From contig CM121342.1 of assembly GCA_051530055.1 (NCBI GenBank), positions 7,688,001 to 7,752,000 of the forward strand: 64,000 nucleotides of DNA. The letters are read 5' to 3'. How positions within the stretch are numbered: position 1 is the stretch's first letter; each line of letters starts with the position of its first letter. The position numbers and the translations under genes were made by a program. Origin of the DNA: Neoechinorhynchus agilis. Taxonomy: Eukaryota; Acanthocephala. Below the pieces are notes generated by a model that saw only the letters and a program-made list of their open reading frames with translations, ran no database searches and was not told where the DNA came from. Positions 53,567 to 62,666 of this stretch are shown here, one piece after another.

Positions 53567-54344
53567 TGTGGCGGCGACTTCTTCCACTTGAATGACGGGC
53601 AGCCGGAAGAAGTTTCCTTGCTCCGAATGAAGGAGGGACAACAAGCATTTGACCAATGCTTGTTGTCCCTCCTTCATTCGGAGCAAGGAAGGAGGGACAA
53701 CAAGCATTTGACCAATGTAGATATCACAATAAACTTCGTGTTCTTCACGTGACGCCGCCAAATTGGTGACCCAGACGAGACTGGCCTGGTCAGCGTCCTG
53801 ACCAGGCCCAGCAACAACATTCAGGCCTTGCTCCTCCAATACCCTGCTGTCCTTACCTCGACGAGACCGGCCTGGTCAGCGTATTGATCAGGCCCAGCTG
53901 CCAGCAACACGCCGTCATCACACCGAGGTTCAACTCGGTTGCTCGACATAAGGCCCAGCGCAGCGTCGTGATACGCGGACCTCCTTGCTCAACCCAACGA
54001 GCCAAGCAGCGTTCGCCAATGTCACCGATGCCTCAACACTGGCAGTCGGTGCAGCCCACAAACAACGGACCAAAGACGGCACCTGGTGGTTCTATCCTTC
54101 AGCAGGAAGCTTCACTATGCCGAGACGCGACAAAGCAGCTTCGACAAGGAGCTTTCAGCCATATCCTTCAGCAAGGACGGAACGGATTAGTGCGGCGACA
54201 CTGGAGGGAGGTATGTGGCGGCGACTTCCACGTGAATGACGGGCAACCGGAAGGAGTTTCCTTCCCCCGAATGAAGGAGGGACAACAAGCATTTGACCAA
54301 TGTAGATATCACAATAAACTTCGTCTCTTTCCGTGACGCCGCTA
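53567..54344 (+). mobile_element. Miniature LTR element (TRIM-like), fossil
   Basis: Two direct terminal repeats, 53567-53760 and 54214-54344, both start TGTGGCGGCGACTT and end in a GTGACGCCGC(C/T)A block, so they have the TG...CA form with inverted ends. Both contain GAATGAAGGAGGGACAACAA and TAGATATCACAATAAACTTC. Directly after the left repeat is TTGGTGACCCAGACGAG, resembling the primer-binding region of Gypsy-type elements. The ~450-bp interior has no gag or pol. The size and layout fit a non-autonomous terminal-repeat retrotransposon in miniature. The repeats have diverged visibly, so it is not very young. Confidence 0.65.
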
Positions 54345-54479
54345 AATCAGGAGAAGCAGAAAATTCCGAAATCTATGCTAAAAATAAAAGTTTTTCACGT
54401 TGTTGATGCTTATGAATATTTTATGGAACTATCAAACGTCCGTTCAGAGGAAAGAGATAAACTGGCTCAATTTGAAAAA

Positions 54480-56915
54480 TATTTTTTTCAGAAAGCCATC
54501 GGGGAAACCTGATGCCGACCCACGCCCGGATAAATGGGGAGGGTTGGCGGCAGGAAGGGCATCCGGCTGTAAAACATTTCGCCCCAATAAAACCGAAAAT
54601 GAACAATCAAACGAGTACAAGACCTCGGTCTGGGCGTCGCCCGTAGCGAAAGAGGATCGATACGCTGTTTGTGGGGATTTCAATGGTCATGTGGGAGCTG
54701 AGAACATAGGATGTCACCAAGTGCATGCTAGAAAAGGCTTCGGAAACAGAAATCAGGAGGGCGAATGTATTGTAAATTTCGCATTAGCAAACGATTTGAG
54801 GATCGCAAATACATCTTTTCAGAAGCCGACGAGACAACTTGTCACATATAGTAGCGGTGGACGACAAACTCAAATCGACTACATTCTGTATCCACAAAGT
54901 AAATGGAAAGAAGTTAGAGACTCAAAAATTGTTCTAGGAGAAATATGCACAACATAACATTGACCATTATTGATCGATCTTCGAATTCGAAACATCAATC
55001 GAAGAAAATATCAGACAAATCGCAAGATCAAATGGTGGCGCCTCGAAGAACCGCAAAGTCGAGAAAAGTTCAAGAAGATGGTGATCGGCAATATAGATTA
55101 TGACATCGTGGACCCTAATGTTTGGTGGATTAAAACAGCAGAGTTCATACGGTGCGCCGGAAGGGAAACTTTCGGACAGACCTCAGGGAGAAAAGGACCT
55201 AAAAGGACAACTTGGTGGTGGAACGATGCAGTCCGAATTGCAGTGACAGTCAAAAAAGAGGCCAAAAAGAAGATGGACCTTGATAGATCTGAAGAAAACA
55301 AGAAAATATACAAGGAGGCCAGAAGAAGAGCAAAGGTAGCGGTGTTGATTTCGAAGCAAGATGCAGAGGCGGCTTTCTATTCGAGGATACAGGAGGATGA
55401 AGGAAATTCGTATGTATTCAAAGTTGCAAGAATCAAAGACCGAAAATCGAAGGACGTAACGAGTGTGAGGCAAGTCATATTTCGAACAACTTCTGAATTC
55501 CGAAAATCCCGGGGGAAAAAGTGGAAATGAAATTTCGAACCAAGGATTTTTACAAACCATATCGAATAAGAAGTCAAGATAGCTCTTTCCAAAATGAAAA
55601 ACGGCAAAGCGACTGGACCAGATGAAATACCTATAGATTTCTGGAAAGTCTTGGGGGATAATGCTATTCATTTATTGACTAAATTTGTACGACATATCTT
55701 TGATGCTGAACGGATTCCAGACGAATGGAGGCGAAGCATTATGATCCCGATTTTCAAAAAAAGGGGGATGTCAGAGATTGCAACTGCTACAGAAGAATCA
55801 AATTGATATGTCACACGATGAAGCTGTACGAGCGAATAATTGATCGACGCTTGCGGAGTGAAATATCAATATCTGAAATTCCGAGTAGCATAGATGCAAC
55901 ATTTGCAATGAGGCAGTTGTACGAAAAGTGCTACGAAAAGCAGAAAGAGCTGCACAGTGTCTTCATTGACCTCAAAAAGTCCTACGACACCGTCCCCGGA
56001 GATCTGATATGGATGTGCCTGAGCAGAAAATTCTGTCCAGCGGTATACGTTCGAGTAATACAAGATATGTACAAGGAATGCAAGGTAATAGTAAGAAGCC
56101 CGGTCGGAAACACGAGCGAATTCCCCGTGAAAGCTGGACTACATCAAGGATCAGCACTAAGTCCATATTTATTCGTGATAATCATGGACGTAATCAGCGA
56201 ACCGTTAAATAGAGGTGCTCCATGGAATATTTTATTTGCTGATGGTATTGTATTGTCGAGCTGAACATGCCATGAACAAAAATGGAGATAGGCCTTGGAA
56301 GGAAATGGTCTACATATCTCGAAGGACAAAAACCGTCTATGTCTGACCGAAAAGCATTTGCTCACAAGATACGCAACTGAACAAAGCTGAAAACTTCAAA
56401 TATCTGGGTTGATTCGTATCGAGGGAAAACGACATGACAGCCGAAATAAGAGTTAGGATTCAAAACGGATGGATGAAATGGAGAAGTCTCACAGGGATCA
56501 TTTGTGATAATAAGGTACCACTGATGATAAAAGGTCAAGTCTTTAAGACTGCGATACGACCAGTGATGATTTATGGCTCAGCCACATAAAAAGACTGCAG
56601 GTGACCGAGATGAATATGTTGCGATGGATGATCACCAGGAAAGACATAATCCCAAATAAATATATGCGTGGATCGACCAAGGTGGAGGACGTGAAGGAAG
56701 TAATTCAGCAACGAAGGATCAAATGGAGCGAGAAAGTAAAAAATGGAACTCGGGACGCATATCCGAAATAGTGGCAATGGAGATTGAGGGAACAAGGAAA
56801 CGGGGAAGACCCAAAAAAAGGTGGAAAGACGCAGATGATGAACTATGTTTGATTGTACATTTTTGTGCGACCCCGAAAAGGGATAAGCACGAAGAAAGAA
56901 GCAAAAGAAATAATT
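54480..56915 (+). mobile_element. RTE-clade LINE, degraded
   Basis: In order: GRASGCKTFRPNK and CGDFNGHVGAENIGCHQVHA...QIDYILYP (C-terminal half of the AP endonuclease, GDFN and IDYI). Then MKNGKATGPDEIPIDFWKVL (RT motif 1), RRIKLICHTMKLYERIIDRR, VFIDLKKSYDTVPGDLIWM, FPVKAGLHQGSALSPYLFVI (motif 4) and WNILFADGIVLSS, where the catalytic YADD/FADD has become FADG. The last part (56540-56900) is the typical RTE tail: KTAIRPVMIYGSA, EMNMLRWMITRKD, GTRKRGRPKKRWKDA. The N-terminal endonuclease half is missing, and there are several frame changes plus a mutated active site. Dead copy. Confidence 0.9.
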
Positions 56916-57109
56916 AAAACAGTTTCATATTCGCGCAGCATTTCTGCAACGATTCGTTGATATCAGAAAACTTACGAAAAGAAAGCAAAACTCCTGATTA
57001 AACGGTTTCTTTCTTGGACTCTAAGACTAAATTTCTACCTTTAAGAATCACAGTTTTCGTAACCGACATTGAACTGTTTCGGTAGTCAATCATTTTAAAG
57101 TGCTATAAA

Positions 57110-57493
57110 ATGAGTTATAAAGAAGAAACCAAAGCGAGCTGTCGATCTTTGTTTCCAAATTCGGCCGATAAAATAACCAATAAGAATAACGTGATTGTGC
57201 TTGACAATGGAGCTTATTTCCTGAAATTCGGGTCTGCACTCTCTTCGAAGCCTCGAAAGCTTCCGAATTTCTTTGTTCGAACCCGGTCTCATCCCCAAAA
57301 ACATTTTATATCTCTGGATGATCTGGAGCGTTTGGATAAGACTTCAATGGTTTACTATCATTGTTTTTTGGAAGGATACCTTAGCGATTGGAATATTCAA
57401 TCACACATTTGGCAGAAATTATTCGAAATTGAGCTGCAAAGATTAGAAATTGTTCCTGAAAATACTTCTATCGTCGTAACTGAACCGATTAAT
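57110..57493 (+). CDS. ACTR6: ARP6 (ACTR6), N-terminal part, cut at codon 128
   Basis: VIVLDNGAYFLKFGSALSSK matches ARP6 TLVLDNGAYNAKIGYSHEN, the actin nucleotide-binding loop. KLPNFFVRTRS, HCFLEGYLSDWNIQSHIWQK (human PFQKGYLVNWDVQRQVWDYL) and NTSIVVTEPIN (human NIIITEPYFN) follow. The chain is extended ~30 residues before the usual start (MSYKEETKASCRSLFPN...). The sequence is ARP6 up to ATT AAT (57488-57493). A few bases later it becomes LRR copy P5 (from about 57500). The matching continuation, NYSTRINAERMYDILF, is at 24194 on the same strand, 33 kb upstream. No RT-derived or intron signal lies at the break. Confidence 0.88.
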
Positions 57494-57499
57494 AAAAAA

Positions 57500-59073
57500 T
57501 CTGAAAAATCTTTAGGTTCAAGAATTGTTATTTGATTATTGTTCAAATCGAGAGAAGTTATAGTATTGGTTGTTAGCCACTTGTTTATTGTTCTCACCGT
57601 TGTCAGGGTTTGGTTTCTTAGCCAGATAATCTGCGTAGACTTTTTACCATAGATCTTCAAGGCGGTTAAAATGGACTGCGGGACGAATTCCGAGCGAAGA
57701 CCGAAGTACGCGAGAGTTAGGTAAATGTTCGTCCTATTGAAGGTTACTGTTGATATGTTATTTCCTCGTAAAACGACCGATGGAATGGAATACACGGGAT
57801 AGTTTCTTGCAATCAAGTCTCGAATTTGATTTTCGGACAAGTCGATGTATTCGAGTTTTTTATTGTTACGAAAAAGATTGCAATGGACATAGTTTAGTTG
57901 GTTGTAACTAATCGAGAAGATTTCCAGTAGACGATTATTCCTTAAACTGTTCGAGTTGATCGTTGTTATTAGATTATGATCAAGAAATATATCTCTCAAG
58001 CCTGTTAACTTCGAAAATGCGTTTTTGTGGAAGCCGTTTATTTTATTATGAGGAAGACGGAGTATTGTAAGACTTGTCCAGTAATCGAAATCATTTTCGT
58101 CGATGAATTTTATTTGATTAAACGCTAATGAAAATTTCTTTATATTTTCCGTTGTTTGTAAGTTTCCAGGTGGAATCCATTTCAATTGATTTCTCGTTAT
58201 CTCGAGATTTTCAAGTCGAGGTGCTGCAGCTAACAAGTTAGTGTCAAACGCTTTAGCTGATCCATCAGTGACAATAAATTCATATAACCTTGAATATTGA
58301 TCTTTATGGCTTAATAAATCGGTTACATTTGCGAGATAGGTAATATGGAGATAACGAAGATTTTTAAACGATTCCATTTTGTCTACGGATTTTATTGGAT
58401 TACCAACTATGTATAATTCCTTAAGAGGGTAAAAAGAGCTGCAATCTTGTGCAGATAAATGTTCAATCAAATTATTATTTAAATCCAATACTTTTAGGTA
58501 TCTTAGTTTTCTAACAACGTTTATACTTTCACTTGTGAGAATATTGTTCGATAAACGAAGCATCTCCAATAGCGGTAATTGCTGTGGGAATTGGACAGGA
58601 ATTACTGATATGTTGTTGAAACTCAAACTTAGTCGAACAACTCTCTTAAGATCTTTAAAAGCGTCTTCTTGAATCTTAACAATTCCAGCTCTCTCAATGT
58701 CCAACTGTTTTACACGTCTGAGTTTATAAAGTAAAGAACTGCTCAGTACTGACGATCTGCTTGACTTTTCCGATTCATGAGAGAAAGTTACTTTAACTAC
58801 TTTTGAAAAGACCAAAGCAAACTTTTCAGGAATATCTTTAAGATCGACATTATTAAATTCAAATATTTTCTGATTGTGTTGAGCAGATCGCAATAAATTA
58901 GTCATCGATTTCATTCTCCCAGCAGCATCATTTTCGTAACACCCTATTCCAAAGCCTAATATCGATTGACAGCGCGTTATTTTGATTTTCGATTCTCTTC
59001 CACTCGGTTCCATTGAAATAAGATTTAGTTGAATGACTAACCATAGAATATTTAAATCAAACACTGGAAACAT
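57500..59073 (-). pseudogene. LRR gene copy P5, truncated at its 3' end against ARP6
   Basis: From ATG 59073 (signal peptide MFPVFDLNILWLVIQLNLIS) about 520 residues are open and family-like, through LDLNNNQITILEPKDFS. The last ~120 residues (the repeats beginning GLSNLKYLSLQSN in P3) are absent. At that point the DNA is ARP6 N-terminal coding sequence in the opposite orientation, so the frame continues into antisense ARP6 before stopping at 57397. It is the most divergent copy in the N-cap (CQSILGFGIGCYENDAAG). P5 shares its upstream flank with P3 rather than P2/P4. The open frame suggests the truncation is recent or that a shortened protein is made. Confidence 0.85.
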
Positions 59074-59179
59074 TGCGGTTAAAAATGACGACGAAAAAAT
59101 GGAGACAACTAGTGTACATTTGTACACTACAAAGAGTAAAATAGGCGTAGGATGTTTAAAGAATGAGTATAAGAGCAAT

Positions 59180-59540
59180 ACAACGTTAGTTTTCCCGATG
59201 CGCGGTAAAAAAAGCCAATTTTTACTTTTATTTCGACAACTTGAGTTACATTTAGTAATTCGGAATTGGACTTTTCAGCTAGGAAAATGAAAATGTTAGA
59301 CTGATAAATTATACTTTAAAATGGATTATTTGATTCAGCTCGGAGCTGTTAGGCCGAAGTTCCGACATTTTAAATTGCGAAAATGATGGAATTATTAAGA
59401 TTTTTTTAAATATTTTAATAAATAAAATTTTGGATTAGTAACACTGAACTTCGTTGTTCTAAGCCAGATTAATAAAAGGAACAAAATTGGACAAGAATGT
59501 TTTAGAATATTCTAGTTTTTCATTTATAATCTGTGCAAAA
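59180..59540. other. P5 upstream flank
   Basis: 59095-59290 aligns with the P3 upstream region (AACTTGAGTTACATTTA(G/A)TAA). The remainder is AT-rich, with no gene. Confidence 0.45.
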
Positions 59541-59594
59541 CAATTGTGATCACCACATCACACGAACTCGAATATTTAATAACTTACAATCAAA

Positions 59595-61160
59595 GATGCC
59601 GAGGCCAAAGCGCCCAACCACCAAGCTCGTCCCATGTGACATGGACGATTGTCCGGTTACAACTCAAATATGCATCTCTGCTACTTGGGCAGCAGGCAGG
59701 AAATTCATTTGCGGTTTCTGTACTGCCGCCTTGCTCAAACCGTGTTCTCCGGTTTCCCCCCCCTTCCCAATACTAACCACTCCCAAACCCCCTAATCCCC
59801 AACCCCTTCCATCTTCAGTTTACCCACCCCAAACCTCCTCTTCTCCCTCGCTTCACTCGTTCCGAGCGCAAAAAAACCCACAAAAACCAGCGCTACGTGA
59901 TTTTTTTTTGAAACTGAACAATGCGCGAATTTGTGCTTAGAATCTTTGCTTAGAAAGTTACATATTGTTTAAAAGTTCAGGAATAAATGCAGCAATAGAT
60001 TATCTTCTTTGTTGAACTCAATCAATATATTATTGACTCCTTAATTATCTGAAAACCAGCACATCACAAATATACGAGTGGTGTATACTTCAAAACAAAA
60101 AGAGTTGACATTTGATAATACGAACGACATATAATGGCCGGGTTCGCATTTTGGGACTGCAGTTCGATAAAACGACCAAGCAGATTTTGGAATGTGTGCA
60201 AATTTTTCGCAAATTTGCGCTGACAATTGTTTGGATCATTTAAGACCCCCGGATCCTCCAGACGGACCGGGAACCTCTAAGGTCAGTAATGGTGAAGGTA
60301 GAAATTTGTTAGATATAATTCCTAATTCCGGTTTTGATGGAGCTCTGGGTTCATCGCTTCCCATAATATCTCCGGGTTTGATGGAGATTTGGGAGCATCG
60401 CTGAAAAATAGGTATAATCTCCGACCAGTTAAAAAGGAAGGACTATATTTTTGTCATTAAAAATGAAGATCTGCTCAAAAAAGAAATTGGAATAAAAAAT
60501 ATCGCAAAAGAATTCGCCAAAGCTAATCCGAAAAATTCTAAGATTTTCAAAAGAATATTTCAATATTCTCATAAAATTGTCCTTTTTTCAGAAAAATATA
60601 AGAAGGATTTCCTGAAATGCCTATTTACCATTCCCTACTCAGATTTCGCCAGGAAATGCAACATCTTGATGCTAAAGGATAAAAAATATATAAGAGATCA
60701 GTTGGGAATAATACTTTTAAAATACTTTAAGCCAAATTGCCAAATGCAATGTTGGGACAGACATTGACGATGCATGTAGAAGGGACGGGTTGCCGATCGG
60801 ATTACTTGGTTTTAACGTCACCTTCGCAGTATTCAAGAATGAGATGGATGATTTTATAGGGTTGGGGGCACACGGCATACAAATGCGGTAAAAATGCAGC
60901 TGGCACTCACTGCAGTGGGGAGCACCGGTCCAGTAATTGCAAAAAACAAATCCTGTAGAAAATGTGTTAACTGCATTTTGATCCATAAGGCATACGATAC
61001 CAGAGGCGAGGACGCAAAAAAGTATTTGAATTTTTTCATTAACAGTGGCGAGAGTAGGATAATGGAGACAAGGGATCAGTAAAATATATTTCTCAAAATC
61101 CTCATCAAGAGCCAGATTTGAAGTCCATCGAATTTTTATTCACTAAAGAAAATGAGGGCT
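59595..61160 (+). mobile_element. Degraded LINE ORF1-like region
   Basis: 59595-59937 encodes MPRPKRPTTKLVPCDMDDCP...FICGFCTAALLKPC (PHD-like Cys pattern, C-x4-C...C-x2-C...C) followed by a Pro/Ser-rich linker (PKPPNPQPLPSSVYPPQ). Around 60885-61050 is a frame-broken zinc-knuckle-like segment, KCGKNAAGTHCSGEHRSSNC and KCVNCILIHKAYDTRGEDA, as found at the end of Jockey/CR1-type ORF1 proteins. About 60480-60720 between them carries Lys-rich decayed sequence. A hairpin element inserted at 61195. Several stops, inactive. A 35-bp piece recurs at 36595. Confidence 0.5.
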
Positions 61161-61182
61161 TGAAAGAGGCGTTCAAAGTTTT

Positions 61183-61382
61183 TCAAAATATTACGTTTTG
61201 TTGAAAAGATAATTCATTGTTATTTGTCGATAGGAGAGATAAATGAAATTAAGAATTTATTGTATATTTCGATCCACTATCTCGGATCTTCTTCAGCCGA
61301 GATAGTGGATCGAAATATCAAATCAATAAATCCTTAATTTCATTTATCTCTCCTATCGACAAATAAAAAATCAAAATATTAC
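61183..61382. mobile_element. Hairpin element family B, copy 2
   Basis: A 12-bp direct repeat TCAAAATATTAC (61183-61194 and 61371-61382) flanks a 176-bp hairpin starting GTTTTGTTGAAAAGATAATT. The arms hold GTCGATAGGAGAGATAAATG and the complement. The loop pairs CGATCCACTATCTCGG with CCGAGATAGTGGATCG perfectly. The right end has a short A run. Same family as 10598-10755, less deleted in the centre. Confidence 0.75.
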
Positions 61383-61800
61383 AAAGGGGCTTGGAGCTAT
61401 TAGAAATGAGAATAAGGAATTGAAAAGTTCCTTAAAAAGCTTAATTAAACCCATAGAAAAGGTTAGAATGGGAGGGGGCGACGTTGAAGGTTGAGGAGGC
61501 ATTAAAAAGAGCTTTGTCTATAGGGCCTGCCTCGTGCGAAAAAACAAATGGAACCCCCTAAAATTTTTTTAAACTTTGGAGATAAAAGGAGAAGAGATGG
61601 AGAGCTTTTTTGCTCTTTTGATGAAGATAACTGTTTTTGCTAATAGACTTTTAACGGAAGAGTTGATAAAAATTCTATGATTCTTACAGAGGAAGTCTAC
61701 ACCCCTGGAATGTGATCTAAAGTTGATATTAAGGAAATTTAAATTAGATGCTTATTCATTAATTAGGAGCTTCCTCGAGACCAAGGCTTAAGTAAGTGGA
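61383..61800. other. Degraded repeat sequence without assignable gene
   Basis: Continuation of LINE-like sequence after the hairpin element (GAGGGCTTGAAAGAGGCG is split from GGGGCTTGGAGCTATTAG by it). No domain recognised. Confidence 0.35.
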
Positions 61801-61879
61801 ATAAAGAAAGTTTTGTTACTATTTACGACCAGATTGGCTTTCCTAAGTTCCGAAGACAAAGAATTCATAGAATTAGCTA

Positions 61880-62235
61880 TATTATTAGTTAGGATTGAAT
61901 ATGTTTAGCTTTACAAAATAGAAATATATCATCCGCATAAACTAGCGGAAATATGGAAGAAGATTTCTTTAATTTGTAAAAATATATATGAGAACAATTA
62001 AGAATAAGGTGGACGAGAGGGGAGAGCCTTGAGGAACGCCATACCTAGAGAAAAATTTAGTGTGAGAAGGGTTCACCTCATAGTAAAATGACTTAGATTC
62101 CATAAGATAGTTGATTTTGTAGATAAGATTTAGAGGAACTTTAAGATTAACTAAGGCCTCATAAAGGAAAGAGCGATCCAAGGCGTCAAAAACAAGCGAA
62201 AAGAATGTTTCGTCCTTTTTTTCGAAGAGTTTTAA
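61880..62235 (-). mobile_element. LINE reverse-transcriptase fragment
   Basis: On the minus strand, FDALDRSFLYEALVNLKVP, FFSRYGVPQGSPLSSTLFLI (RT motif 4, GVPQGSPLS) and then, in another frame, PLVYADDIFLFCKA (YADD motif) are in RT order. Only this ~350-bp part of the palm is present. It is a Jockey/CR1/L1-type palm rather than the RTE at 54480. It could belong to the same decayed element family as the ORF1 at 59595, though on the opposite strand. Confidence 0.7.
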
Positions 62236-62571
62236 GTTGAAGAAGCGAAATACAACTCGGGCAGTGATTTTGCGCTCACAACAATTCCCAGTTCACAATC
62301 TTTGGCGGCAAGTGACTTTGTGTCAAATACTCATTTCCCCTCATCTCACTTGCAGCATTTATGGGAAGCATAAAAACACGTTTTGTTTGCTTAAAATTTA
62401 TCCTTCAGCCTTATCTTGAATGAAAAAATAATTAACATTCTGAATACGGCACCACAAATTTTATGGATAAAAACTAAAAGCGCTCTCAACTTTATGATAG
62501 AATTTTATTTTCAAATCCAACCAAAAGTAAAAACTTTTTGTTCCATTGTTTTCTATTTGGTTACTTTTCTT

Positions 62572-62655
62572 TACATTCACCACCTCCCACCAAATTCCAG
62601 CTTTTGTCCTTCCTCGACCGTCGCCATCACGCTGGCAGCATTGCCCCGTTGTAAG
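62572..62655 (-). mobile_element. Short 3' tail of the RLE-like LINE
   Basis: The reverse complement gives ACAACGGGGCAATGCTGCCA, GCGTGATGGCGACGGTCGAG and GGTGGGAGGTGGTGAATG, matching 52215-52290 of the 51-kb element almost base for base. It directly abuts the 3' end of the SLC17-family gene. Confidence 0.75.
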
Positions 62656-62666
62656 CCGCTTGACAT

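Noticed and set aside
53629-53700. Short perfect palindrome as a regulatory hairpin
   Set aside because: It is an internal duplication within the left repeat of the miniature LTR element.
54480-56915. Active RTE element
   Set aside because: The N-terminal endonuclease is missing, the RT catalytic FADD reads FADG, and the frame is broken in several places.
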